A program made the translations under genes and the position numbers. Under the pieces are notes generated by a model that saw only the letters and a list, made by a program, of their open reading frames with translations, searched no databases and was not told where the DNA came from. Source: UBA5078 sp040384465 (lineage in GTDB: Bacteria > Pseudomonadota > Gammaproteobacteria > Pseudomonadales > Pseudohongiellaceae). From it: a DNA stretch of 64,000 nucleotides. Where the stretch lies: assembly GCA_040384465.1 (NCBI GenBank), contig JAZKJF010000010.1:13125-77124 (forward strand). The letters run 5' to 3'. Shown in pieces: positions 41,964 through 51,631 of this stretch (position 1 is the first letter of the stretch; every line of letters starts with the position of its first letter).

Positions 41964-42143
41964 ATGAACAACCCATCACGCCTCGCCATCCTCACCCTGA
42001 CATCCCTGCTGACTCTGACTCTCACAGGCTGTGCGCCCGAAGTGGGCAGCGAAAAGTGGTGCGCCAATCTTGAAGAAAAGCCGAAAGGGGATTGGAGCCT
42101 GAATGAGGCTACGGATTACGCGGCGAACTGTGTGCTCCGGTAG
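41964..42143 (+). CDS. DUF3012 small lipoprotein
   Basis: A 59-residue lipoprotein. MNNPSRLAILTLTSLLTL leads to a lipobox LTGC with the modified Cys23; the mature peptide contains GSEKWCANLEEKPKGDW and NEATDYAANCVLR, the DUF3012 signature with two conserved cysteines. The start has GAAGGA about ten bases upstream. Function unknown. It follows the GNAT gene after 30 bases. Confidence 0.87.
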   Translation: MNNPSRLAILTLTSLLTLTLTGCAPEVGSEKWCANLEEKPKGDWSLNEATDYAANCVLR

Positions 42144-42243
42144 CCGGAGCGCCCCGCCCCTTGCCTTCCCGCGAAGGGATGTGACATAAAGGCGGTCACC
42201 TGCTGCACACGAGCCGCACAAGAACAACATTGAAGGACAGCCC

Positions 42244-43767
42244 ATGACGTCTGCCGTACCCGCCGCGCACAGCCCCTCGAAATTCACTCCGGCCTCTCTC
42301 GCAATCACGCTGATCTGCCTGCTCTGCAGCGCGAGTACGCACGCCCAGATCAGCGAAGAGATTCGCGCCGTCGAGAGTTCCATCATCAAGATTTACACCA
42401 CAGCGGCGGCGCCTGATTACTTCACGCCCTGGCGTCTGCTGACGCCAACGCAGAGCAGTGGTTCCGGCTCGGTCATCAGTGGCAATCGCATCCTCACTAA
42501 TGCGCATGTGGTTGCTAACGCCAGCTATGTACAGGTGCAGAAACACAACGATCCCAATCGCTACACGGCGCGTGTCGTGTTCGTCTCGCATGCGTCGGAT
42601 CTGGCGTTGGTGACGGTCGATGATCCGGCGTTCTTCGCCGATCTGGAGGCGCTGACGCTCGGTCCGTTGCCGGACCCGCAGGAAGAGGTCTATGTGTTCG
42701 GCTATCCCATGGGCGGCCGCACGATGAGCATCACCAAGGGCATCCTCTCGCGGGTCGAGCAACAGATTTACGCGCATTCCGGTGACTTCCTGCTGGCTGG
42801 TCAGATCGATGCCGCGATCAACCCTGGCAACAGCGGTGGGCCCGTGATTGTCGACGGCAAGATTGTCGGTGTGGTGATGCAGGCCAACTCCGGCGGGCGC
42901 GCCGAGAACCTCGGTTATTTCGTGCCGCCCGACATCATCAACCATGTGCTGACCGATGCCGAAGACGGTGTCTACGACGGTTTCCCTGATCTGGGCTTCC
43001 GCACGCAGGATTTGGAGAGCCCCGCCGCGAAGGAGGCTTATGGGCTGACAGCAGAGCAGAGCGGGGTGCTGGTGATCAAGGTGTTCGAAGGCTCGCCAGC
43101 GGCGGGCATCCTGCAGGAAAACGATGTGGTAATGAAGATCGCGGGCTTTGCGGTGGCGGGCGACAGTACCATTGCGGTGAATGAAGCGTTGCAGACCAAC
43201 TTCAAGTACGCCATCGATCTGCAGCAGATCGGCGACAACATCGAGATCGAATATGCGCGCAATGGCCAGGTCATGACCAGCGAGCTAGTCGCCAGCAAGC
43301 GCCAGGAGAGCTACGGGCTGGTGAAGCCGGAAGCCTTCGATGAGATTCCCGAGTATTACGTGTACGGCGGCGTGCTGTTCGTGCCGCTGAACATGAACCT
43401 GATCATGCGCTGGGGGCCGGACTGGAACCGTACCGCGCCGGTGAACCTGCTGCAAGCGCGTGACGAGTGGGCCTCGCCCGAGCGGCGCGAGCTGGTGGTG
43501 GCGCTGCAAGTGCTGGCCGCCGACGTCAACCTCGGCTATCACGACCTGCGCAACTGGGTGGTGGACACCGTGAACGGGCAACCTGTGCGCGACTTCCGGC
43601 ATTTCACTCAGATGGTGCACGGCAATACCAGCCCACATGTCGTCTTCCGCAACAGCAGCGGCTATCAGGTGGTGGTCGATCATCAGGCAGCGCAGGCGAG
43701 CGAGCAGGCGATTCTGGAGCAGTACCGCATCCCGACGGCGTGGTCTGACGGGCTGTTCGAGGAGTAG
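42244..43767 (+). CDS. Periplasmic S1C (DegP-like) serine protease with PDZ
   Basis: A 507-residue exported trypsin-fold protease. A signal peptide ends near STHAQ (residue 35). The catalytic triad is His88 (TNAHVV), Asp119 (ASDLALV) and Ser197 (GNSGGP). A PDZ-like region follows near residues 250-330 (GVLVIKVFEGSPAAGILQEND). The C-terminal 170 residues are unlike DegP/DegQ and look like the second-PDZ-type tail of the Do-like proteases with no exact match known to me (YYVYGGVLFVPLNMN). Probably works in envelope protein quality control. A perfect family A hairpin follows the stop. Confidence 0.88.
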   Translation: MTSAVPAAHSPSKFTPASLAITLICLLCSASTHAQISEEIRAVESSIIKIYTTAAAPDYFTPWRLLTPTQSSGSGSVISGNRILTNAHVVANASYVQVQKHNDPNRYTARVVFVSHASDLALVTVDDPAFFADLEALTLGPLPDPQEEVYVFGYPMGGRTMSITKGILSRVEQQIYAHSGDFLLAGQIDAAINPGNSGGPVIVDGKIVGVVMQANSGGRAENLGYFVPPDIINHVLTDAEDGVYDGFPDLGFRTQDLESPAAKEAYGLTAEQSGVLVIKVFEGSPAAGILQENDVVMKIAGFAVAGDSTIAVNEALQTNFKYAIDLQQIGDNIEIEYARNGQVMTSELVASKRQESYGLVKPEAFDEIPEYYVYGGVLFVPLNMNLIMRWGPDWNRTAPVNLLQARDEWASPERRELVVALQVLAADVNLGYHDLRNWVVDTVNGQPVRDFRHFTQMVHGNTSPHVVFRNSSGYQVVVDHQAAQASEQAILEQYRIPTAWSDGLFEE

Positions 43768-43811
43768 CAAAGGCCGTATCATCGCCACCAAATTTCAAGA
43801 GCGAACCTGTA

Positions 43812-43844
43812 TGTAGGAGCCTACCCTTTGGGTAGGCTCCTACA
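43812..43844. repeat. Family A REP-like perfect hairpin
   Basis: TGTAGGAGCCTACCC, three T, then GGGTAGGCTCCTACA: two 15-base arms with no mismatch. It lies between the S1C protease and dcd. There is no T run after it, so it is not a standard terminator, though a hairpin of this strength could stabilise or end transcripts. Confidence 0.85.
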
Positions 43845-43897
43845 GATACGTCCCACGTAATCAATGAATTTCGTCCACCATCAGGAACACAGCAGCA

Positions 43898-44467
43898 ATG
43901 ACCATCAAGTCCGACAAATGGATCAACAAAATGGCCGCCGAACACGGCATGATCGAGCCCTTCGAGCCCAAGCAAGTACGTTTCCTGAACGGCCAGAAGG
44001 TGATCTCTTATGGCACCTCCAGCTATGGCTACGACGTGCGTTGTGCCCGTGAATTCAAGATCTTCACCAACGTGCACACCTCCAGCGTGGTGGATCCGAA
44101 GAACTTCAGCGAGACGAGTTTCGTGAGCATCGAGGAAGACTACTGCATCATTCCGCCGAACTCGTTTGCGCTGGCCCGCACCGTCGAGTATTTCCGTATT
44201 CCCAGTGACGTGTTGGTGGTGTGTCTCGGCAAATCCACCTATGCGCGTTGCGGGTTGATCGTCAACGTCACGCCGCTGGAGCCGGAATGGGAAGGGCACG
44301 TGACGCTGGAGTTTTCCAACACCACGCCGCTGCCTGCGAAGATATACGCGAACGAGGGCGTGGCGCAGATGCTGTTTTATCAGTCTGATGAACAGTGTGA
44401 AGTGACTTACAAGCAGCGCGGCGGCAAGTACATGGGCCAGACCGGTGTGACGCCCCCCAAGGCCTGA
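43898..44467 (+). CDS. dcd: dCTP deaminase
   Basis: Deaminates dCTP to dUTP, the main route to dTTP in this group of bacteria. The 189-residue protein is a standard trimeric Dcd: SSYGYDVRCAREFKIF near residue 40, CLGKSTYARCGLIVNVTPLEP near 110-130 and the catalytic glutamate in EGHVTLEFSNTTPLPAKIY near 138. Its position downstream of metG matches the Pseudomonas order. A family A hairpin follows. Confidence 0.97.
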   Translation: MTIKSDKWINKMAAEHGMIEPFEPKQVRFLNGQKVISYGTSSYGYDVRCAREFKIFTNVHTSSVVDPKNFSETSFVSIEEDYCIIPPNSFALARTVEYFRIPSDVLVVCLGKSTYARCGLIVNVTPLEPEWEGHVTLEFSNTTPLPAKIYANEGVAQMLFYQSDEQCEVTYKQRGGKYMGQTGVTPPKA

Positions 44468-44481
44468 TGGACCGCTGAAGC

Positions 44482-44511
44482 CTGTGGGAGCGGGCCTGCC
44501 CGCGCCCACAG
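44482..44511. repeat. Family A REP-like hairpin after dcd
   Basis: CTGTGGGAGCGGGCCT-GCCCGCGCCCACAG folds with CTGTGGG/CCCACAG and CGGGC/GCCCG stems. It is between the convergent dcd and metalloprotease genes. Confidence 0.82.
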
Positions 44512-44527
44512 GGGGGAAAGGCCTGTC

Positions 44528-46183
44528 TCAGATATATTCGATGCCGCTGGACGCCAGTCCTACCAGGTTGATATTGGTCTGGTTCACGGCGTGGTCGGCG
44601 GCCGATACCGCCAGATCTGCCCGCGCCAGCGCGCCGGAATTCAACAAGCCCGTATACAGCGCCAGATCCGCTGCCCCAGCCGGGGCACCAACGATATTGG
44701 TAAACAGCAGATTCACCACGGCTGCGCTGTCGGCGTTCGCTCCCAGCCGCACATTCAAGGCGGCGTCGATCAGGTTGCGGTAGCTCATACCGGAGTCCAG
44801 CAGGCTGATAGCCGTGCCCACGTAGTCCTTGTTGCTCAAGGTCTCCTTGCCGAAGACCGCTCCCAGAATTTTCGCAGCTTTGCCCGCATTGCCACTGATA
44901 TCCAACGCCACTTTGACGTTCTGAAACGACAGCCGCTCGATGTTCGTCAAGGTGTCTGCCTGGTAGGTCCCGCCGCCTTGGACTGCGGTCAAGTAATTAT
45001 TCGTCACCGTGAAGCCCGTGCCGGTCTTGCTCAGGGCGTAATCGGCGCGGGCGCGGGCATAGACCGAGGTATCCAGGCCCATTCCGCCATTGATGATGTC
45101 ATTGCCATCCCCGCTGCTGATGCGGTTGTTGGCATCATTGCCGGTGATGTTGTCGTGCATGTCCGAGGAGACGACGTTCTCGATGGTGACGTGATAGGCA
45201 ACCGCCACTTGGCCCGAGCCCCGGTAGGTCAGGTGAATCGCATTGTTGATGGTTTGACCATAGGTGGATGCCGCGAAGCTGGCAAAGCCGATGCCACTCG
45301 CCATGCCTTCGCGCAGGTCGATATAGACGCTGCTGAATGCGGTGGCATTGGTCTTGTTGGTGACGACCAGCGTGTCGGTGCCACCGGTATCCCAGATGGT
45401 TTCGAAATTGACGTCATTCACGTCGTAGGTGTAAGTGTCGTTACCGCTGTTGTGATAGAAATCCCTGCCGTAGAGATGCTGAATCGCCAGGATGTCGTAA
45501 GGCATTGGCGTGGTGGGCGTGCCGCCGTAGAGGTCCGAACCGGCGTTGTAACTCATGATGGTCTTGAAATAGCTGTCTTCGGTGCTGGGCAGGGTGGCCG
45601 TGCCACGGGTTTCGCCGGTTTTGGCAAACGAGTGCGAGAGCCCCAGCGCATGGCCGATCTCGTGCAGCAGCACATAGTAATTGGCTGCGGCTGTCGGACT
45701 GTGAACATCGGCCGGGTTGGGCGCCGTGTGCAGCACCTTGCCCGATGTGAACGCCTGTTGTGTCAATTTGGCGTTGAGCCAGACATCGCCTGCCGTGGCG
45801 CTGTTGTTGGTCGGGTAGTAACCCTGCCCCAGAATCGTGCCTTGCACGGCGGATGAAAAACCGAAACGGATATCGCCTACCGTGTTGCCATCGGGGACTT
45901 CAGTGAATTTGAGTGCAGAGACATTCGACCATGCCGTCAACGCTTTTCGCGCTGCCTCCTGTTGCACGGCACTCAGCGGTACCCAGCCTGCACTGATCTC
46001 CCCGTTGCCGTAGTTCTGCCCATTGGCGAAACTCGATGACCCGTTCGGGAAACTGTAGGTCATGTTGACGTCCAGCCATACCTGTGGCGCGCCGTTGATG
46101 AAGGTGCCTTGCAGGGCCGCGATGCGGTAATCGGGGGAGACTGTGTAACCAACAACGGTGGAACCGGTAAGGTAGGATGGCAC
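44528..46183 (-). CDS. Serralysin-like secreted metalloprotease (M10, RTX)
   Basis: A 551-residue metzincin zinc protease. The zinc site is HEIGHALGLSH at residues 174-184, with the Met-turn IMSYN at about residues 209-213. An RTX calcium-binding repeat is visible (SGDGNDIINGGMGLDT), and the C-terminus ends in SGIEYI, the short hydrophobic tail typical of type I secretion substrates; no signal peptide is present. The last 110 residues resemble the DUF4214-like regions of other RTX proteases. No type I secretion ABC/MFP genes are in the window. It is convergent with dcd and divergent from fleS. Probably degrades extracellular proteins for nutrition. Confidence 0.9.
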   Translation of the reverse strand: MPSYLTGSTVVGYTVSPDYRIAALQGTFINGAPQVWLDVNMTYSFPNGSSSFANGQNYGNGEISAGWVPLSAVQQEAARKALTAWSNVSALKFTEVPDGNTVGDIRFGFSSAVQGTILGQGYYPTNNSATAGDVWLNAKLTQQAFTSGKVLHTAPNPADVHSPTAAANYYVLLHEIGHALGLSHSFAKTGETRGTATLPSTEDSYFKTIMSYNAGSDLYGGTPTTPMPYDILAIQHLYGRDFYHNSGNDTYTYDVNDVNFETIWDTGGTDTLVVTNKTNATAFSSVYIDLREGMASGIGFASFAASTYGQTINNAIHLTYRGSGQVAVAYHVTIENVVSSDMHDNITGNDANNRISSGDGNDIINGGMGLDTSVYARARADYALSKTGTGFTVTNNYLTAVQGGGTYQADTLTNIERLSFQNVKVALDISGNAGKAAKILGAVFGKETLSNKDYVGTAISLLDSGMSYRNLIDAALNVRLGANADSAAVVNLLFTNIVGAPAGAADLALYTGLLNSGALARADLAVSAADHAVNQTNINLVGLASSGIEYI

Positions 46184-46286
46184 AACGAACCCTCTTCAAA
46201 TCAGTGAAGCATGCATGGCATGCGGAAGCGGCGCTCAGTGTGTCATTGGCACCGTGATGTTGACAATCCACTGCCGCTGACCTGCG

Positions 46287-46354
46287 TTGATATTTTGACA
46301 CGCGCTGCCCGAGGCGCCGGGGTCGCCAGGCTGCGTACGGGGTCAAAATATTGA
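46287..46354. promoter_or_regulatory. Long-spaced dyad between the protease gene and fleS
   Basis: TTGATATTTTGAC (46287-46299) is mirrored by GTCAAAATATTGA (46342-46354), 12 of 13 pairs, and the right half is itself a dyad GGTCAA-AATA-TTGACC. The AT-rich arms stand out in this GC-rich gap. A repressor or activator site controlling the protease gene or fleS is possible. Confidence 0.35.
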
Positions 46355-46407
46355 CCGTTTAAGTCTGGAGGTTTGCTAACCCACTGAAAGTATTGATGTC
46401 GTGTTGC

Positions 46408-46423
46408 TGGCACAGAGATTGCT
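46408..46423 (+). promoter_or_regulatory. Sigma54 promoter of fleSR
   Basis: TGGCAC-AGAGA-TTGCT matches the -24/-12 consensus (TGGCACG-N4-TTGCW). It is 57 bases before the fleS start and on the same strand. In Pseudomonas and Vibrio the fleSR/flrBC pair is a sigma54-dependent class II flagellar operon activated by FleQ/FlrA. Confidence 0.85.
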
Positions 46424-46479
46424 CCTCCGTCTGCAGGATGTTGCGATAAAGCAACGGACACAGACGAGAGCGGAGCGGC

Positions 46480-47853
46480 ATGAGCGCAACGGCACACAGA
46501 CTCAGAATCGATCATGAGACCCTCCTTCAACAGCAGGTCATGCCAGCGTCCGTTGACGGGTTGTGGGCCGAAGACGGGCTCGAACTCACCAGCCCCGATG
46601 CGCTGCAGCTGGCATTCCGCGCCTTCAGTGAACTCTCCACAGAACTCAGCTCCGCTTACCAGACCCTGCAGGAGCGTGTCGAACAACTGACCCATGAAGT
46701 GGAGCTGGCGAATCGTCAGCGTCTGGTCGAAATCTCCGAAAAGGAGCGCATCGCCAGCCGTCTGGAGAATCTGCTGCAACTGTTGCCTGGTGGTGTGGTG
46801 GTGCTGAACAGCCATGGCCAGGTGAGCGACTGCAACCCGGCCGCTGTCGAGCTGCTTGGCGAACCGCTCAAGAGCCAGTTCTGGCGCGACATCATCCGCG
46901 AGCGCTTCGCCCCGCGCATGGACGACGGTCACGAGATTTCCCTGAAGAGCGGCCGCCGCGTCAGCTTGGCGACCCGTTCGCTGAACGACGAACCCGGCCA
47001 GATCATCCTGCTGACCGACCAGACCGAAACGCGCCGCCTGCAGCAGCACTTGAGCCGTCATCAGCGCCTCTCGGCGATGGGCAAGATGGTCTCTTCATTG
47101 GCTCATCAGATCCGCACGCCACTCTCCGCGGCCATGCTCTATGCCGGGCAGCTCGACAATCCCGAACTGACTGGCGAGCAGAGCGAGAAATTCCGCAGCA
47201 GACTGATGTCGCGCCTACACAACATGGAGCGGCAGGTGAAGGACATGCTGATCTTCGCGCGCGGCGACACCGTGCTGGACGAGCTGATCAGCGTGCAGAC
47301 CCTGCTGGAAGAACTCAACATCGCCGCCGAAGTGGTGCTGCGCAGCAGCTTCAGCTGTGAGTGGCGCAACGACGCAGGCCCGGTCGCCATCCGCTGCAAC
47401 CGCGAGTCGCTGATCGGTGCGCTGCTCAACCTGATCGAGAATGCACTGCAGGCGTGTCAGCTGCCAGGTCTGCAGGGCGGCGCGCTGCAGATTGGCGCCG
47501 AGCGTGTCACCGGCCCACAGGGCGAAGACTTCCTGCGTGTCTACGTGCGCGACAGCGGCCCCGGCATCAGCGCCGCGCTGCTGGAACAGATCACCGAACC
47601 TTTTTTCACGACGCGGCCGCAGGGCACTGGCCTCGGGCTGGCGGTTGCTCAGGTGGTGGCCAAGGCGCATCAGGGGGAGTTTTTTATTGAGTCGCGGCAG
47701 GCTGACGACGAGGGCGAAGGCAGTGGTGCACCGAGTGGCACTTGTGCTGGGTTTTTGCTGCCTTGGTTGCCGGACGTGGACGACGCGTTGTCGCCTGCAG
47801 GGCAGGCTCCTACAGAACAGGTTTCTACAGATTTTCACATCGTAACTGCATAG
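46480..47853 (+). CDS. fleS: Flagellar sensor histidine kinase FleS/FlrB
   Basis: A 457-residue cytoplasmic histidine kinase with no membrane helix, which phosphorylates FleR to turn on the middle flagellar genes. A coiled N-terminus is followed by a PAS domain (about residues 95-185), a dimerisation/phosphotransfer segment with His209 in SSLAHQIRTPLSAA, the N box LLNLIENALQ, and ATP-site motifs DSGPGIS and GTGLGLAVA. The last 22 residues (LSPAGQAPTEQVST...) are encoded by a family A REP repeat, so the natural end of the protein has probably been replaced. It is followed by fleR after 12 bases. Confidence 0.93.
   Translation: MSATAHRLRIDHETLLQQQVMPASVDGLWAEDGLELTSPDALQLAFRAFSELSTELSSAYQTLQERVEQLTHEVELANRQRLVEISEKERIASRLENLLQLLPGGVVVLNSHGQVSDCNPAAVELLGEPLKSQFWRDIIRERFAPRMDDGHEISLKSGRRVSLATRSLNDEPGQIILLTDQTETRRLQQHLSRHQRLSAMGKMVSSLAHQIRTPLSAAMLYAGQLDNPELTGEQSEKFRSRLMSRLHNMERQVKDMLIFARGDTVLDELISVQTLLEELNIAAEVVLRSSFSCEWRNDAGPVAIRCNRESLIGALLNLIENALQACQLPGLQGGALQIGAERVTGPQGEDFLRVYVRDSGPGISAALLEQITEPFFTTRPQGTGLGLAVAQVVAKAHQGEFFIESRQADDEGEGSGAPSGTCAGFLLPWLPDVDDALSPAGQAPTEQVSTDFHIVTA
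47791..47814. repeat. Family A REP-like half-unit at the 3' end of fleS
   Basis: TCGCCTGCAGGGCAGG followed by CTCCTACA, the same half-unit as in other family A copies, read in frame as the penultimate part of FleS. A shorter CAGGTTTCTACAG follows. The kinase motifs all lie upstream. Confidence 0.75.
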
Positions 47854-47865
47854 GACGAGGTCAAT

Positions 47866-49332
<1,467 letters not shown>

Positions 49333-49379
49333 GTGTCTGTTGAACGCATAACGATTGGAATAACAGGAGCTGATCACAA

Positions 49380-49781
49380 ATGAGTGAACCCACCAACCGC
49401 GTCGACATCAACCGCGTGCTCATGCAGATGCGCGAGATGCGCAGTCAGATCCAGGGGCCTGGCGCGCAGGATATGGCACCGGGTCAGGTCAACTTCGCCA
49501 GCGTGCTCGATGCGGCGCAGCGCTCGGACATGGTCAATGCCAGTGGCGCGAGTGAACGCGGCAGCTTCTCCGATCTGCTCAAGCAAGCGGTGGATTCGGT
49601 CAACGAGACACAGACCCGCTCCAGCGAATTGCAGACTGCTTACGAACTGGGCGACCGCAATGTCGACATCACGCAGGTGATGATTCAGATGCAGAAGGCG
49701 TCGGTGTCTTTCGAGGCCATGACGCAGGTGCGTAATCGTCTGGTCAGCGCGTATCAGGACATCATGAACATGCCGCTGTAA
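49380..49781 (+). CDS. fliE: Flagellar hook-basal body protein FliE
   Basis: Forms the junction between the MS ring and the rod. The 133-residue product is somewhat longer than the usual 100-110, with the extra length in the N-terminal half. The conserved C-terminus SFEAMTQVRNRLVSAYQDIMNMPL and the segment YELGDRNVDITQVMIQMQKASVSF identify the family. It begins 47 bases after fleR. I found no sigma54 promoter immediately before it, so it is probably read through from fleSR or from a site I missed. Confidence 0.93.
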   Translation: MSEPTNRVDINRVLMQMREMRSQIQGPGAQDMAPGQVNFASVLDAAQRSDMVNASGASERGSFSDLLKQAVDSVNETQTRSSELQTAYELGDRNVDITQVMIQMQKASVSFEAMTQVRNRLVSAYQDIMNMPL

Positions 49782-49793
49782 GCAGCAAGAACG

Positions 49794-49847
49794 AGCAGTT
49801 CCACTAAAACCATCAGCTCCATTAAAACGATCAGCTCTACTAAAACA
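49794..49847. repeat. Three 18-base tandem repeats between fliE and fliF
   Basis: Units AGCAGTTCCACTAAAACC, ATCAGCTCCATTAAAACG and ATCAGCTCTACTAAAACA stand in direct succession, followed by a partial fourth (ATCAACACC). The period of 18 is exact, with a few substitutions. It lies in the 95-base fliE-fliF gap, upstream of the fliF ribosome site. Confidence 0.85.
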
Positions 49848-49876
49848 ATCAACACCTGAACCAAGAAGAACACACC

Positions 49877-51631
49877 ATGGCAACGACAACAGGCGACGCA
49901 GCGGCAAGATCCTCGGGAGCAGGCGACAGCGCCAAATCCGGAATGAACGGTCGGCGCATCACGGACAGTATGAGCAGCGAATTTCTGACCGGGTTCATGC
50001 GTCTGGATCTGGTTCGTCAGATGAGTTTGATGATCGGCCTTGCGGCCAGTGTCGCCATCGGCTTCGCGGTCGTTCTATGGTCGCGCGGTGAAGAATATCA
50101 GCCACTGTATGCCGACATGAACGGCTACGACATGAATCAACTGGCAGAAGTGCTGGAAACCAGCGGTGCCGAATATCGGGTCGATCCTGCCAGCGGCGTC
50201 ATCCTCGTACCCGCCGCCCAGGTCTCTACGCTGCGTCTGCAGGTGGCCGCCGCCGGGATTACCCGCGAGGCAGGATATGGTTACGAAGCGCTGGATCTGG
50301 AGCAGGGGCTGGGCACCAGTCAGTTCATGGAAGCGAATCGTTACAAGCGCAGTCAAGAGGGTGAACTGCAACGCACCATCATGGGTTTCCGCAACGTGCA
50401 GGCAGCACGTGTGCATCTGGCGACACCGGAGCGTTCGGTGTTCGTGCGCAGCAGCCGTCAGCCGACTGCGTCAGTATTTCTCACTCTGATGAGTGGCAGT
50501 GATCTCAGCGACACGCAGGTCGATGCCATCGCCAATCTGGTTGCCTCCAGCGTGCCAGAGCTGACGCCAGAAAACGTCACCATCGTAGACCAACGCGGCA
50601 ACCTGCTGTCGCGTAAAGACGACAAGAGCGATCTGGTGATTGCGGGCGAACAGTTCGACTACGCGCGTCGCTACGAAGATGCCCTGGTCGAGCGCGTCAA
50701 CCGTATGCTGCAGCCACTGGTGGGCGCCGGGCGCTTCACCGCAGAGATCAGCGCCGACATCGATTTCACTCGCACTGAACAGGCAGCAGAAACCTACAAC
50801 CCCGAAGGCATCCTGCGTAGCGAACAGTCCTTGCAGGAGCGTCGTGACAGCGCGGAACTCAACGGTGGCATTCCGGGCGCGCTGAGCAATCAGCCTCCCA
50901 TTGACGGCCAAGTTCAGGACCCCTTACTTGCAGATGGGGCACTGCTCGACCCGGCGGCCGCCAACGCTGCAAGCGCTGGTTTGGGCAACACTCGCGAGCA
51001 GGCCACCCGCAATTACGAACTGGACCGCACCATCAGTTACACCAATTACGACCCTGTCGCCGTGCGTCGCCTCAGCGTCGCCGTCATGCTGGATGACCGC
51101 CCCGCTCTGGCCGCCGAAGCCGGTGCCCCGGCCACAGAGTCATGGACACAGGAAGAGCTGGATCGCATCACTGCTGTGGTGCGCGATGTAGTGGGTTACA
51201 GCGAGGCGCGTGGGGACAGCGTCACCGTCATCAACAATCGCTTTGCGCCACTGGTGCTGGAAGAGATCGGCAGTCAGCCGTTCTGGCAGCAGGACTGGTT
51301 GCTCAGCACTCTGAAACAGTTGGGAGGGCTGCTGCTGGTGTTCCTGCTGGTGTTCGGTGTGCTGCGTCCGGTTCTGCGTAATCTCGCGGCGCTAGGCAGC
51401 CAGAGCAAGGATTTGGCCCGCGTGGCCGGTGGCGGCGAATACGGCGACCTCGACATCGATGGCAAGCCAGTCTCCGCTGACAAAGTCACGCTCTCCGGGG
51501 GCGATGACATGCTGCTGGCCGGCCCCAGTGACGGCTATGAACGTCAGCTCAACGCTATCAAAGGTTTGGTCGCCCAAGACCCGGGGCGTGTCGCACAAGT
51601 AGTCAAACAATGGATAAACGATGATGCCTGA
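49877..51631 (+). CDS. fliF: Flagellar MS-ring protein FliF
   Basis: A 584-residue inner-membrane ring protein on which the motor is built. Transmembrane helix near residues 50-72 (MSLMIGLAASVAIGFAVVLWS), ring-building motifs through the periplasmic part (YEALDLEQGLGTSQFMEANRYKR; GFRNVQAARVHLATPERSVF), and a second helix near 478-500 (QLGGLLLVFLLVFGVLRPVL). The C-terminal tail (YERQLNAIKGLVAQDPGRVAQVVKQWINDD) binds FliG. Length is standard. fliG overlaps its last 11 bases. Confidence 0.97.
   Translation: MATTTGDAAARSSGAGDSAKSGMNGRRITDSMSSEFLTGFMRLDLVRQMSLMIGLAASVAIGFAVVLWSRGEEYQPLYADMNGYDMNQLAEVLETSGAEYRVDPASGVILVPAAQVSTLRLQVAAAGITREAGYGYEALDLEQGLGTSQFMEANRYKRSQEGELQRTIMGFRNVQAARVHLATPERSVFVRSSRQPTASVFLTLMSGSDLSDTQVDAIANLVASSVPELTPENVTIVDQRGNLLSRKDDKSDLVIAGEQFDYARRYEDALVERVNRMLQPLVGAGRFTAEISADIDFTRTEQAAETYNPEGILRSEQSLQERRDSAELNGGIPGALSNQPPIDGQVQDPLLADGALLDPAAANAASAGLGNTREQATRNYELDRTISYTNYDPVAVRRLSVAVMLDDRPALAAEAGAPATESWTQEELDRITAVVRDVVGYSEARGDSVTVINNRFAPLVLEEIGSQPFWQQDWLLSTLKQLGGLLLVFLLVFGVLRPVLRNLAALGSQSKDLARVAGGGEYGDLDIDGKPVSADKVTLSGGDDMLLAGPSDGYERQLNAIKGLVAQDPGRVAQVVKQWINDDA

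Noticed and set aside
43812..43844. Rho-independent terminator after the S1C protease
   Set aside because: The stem is strong but no T run follows, and the same word occurs as a dispersed repeat, so it is listed as a repeat.
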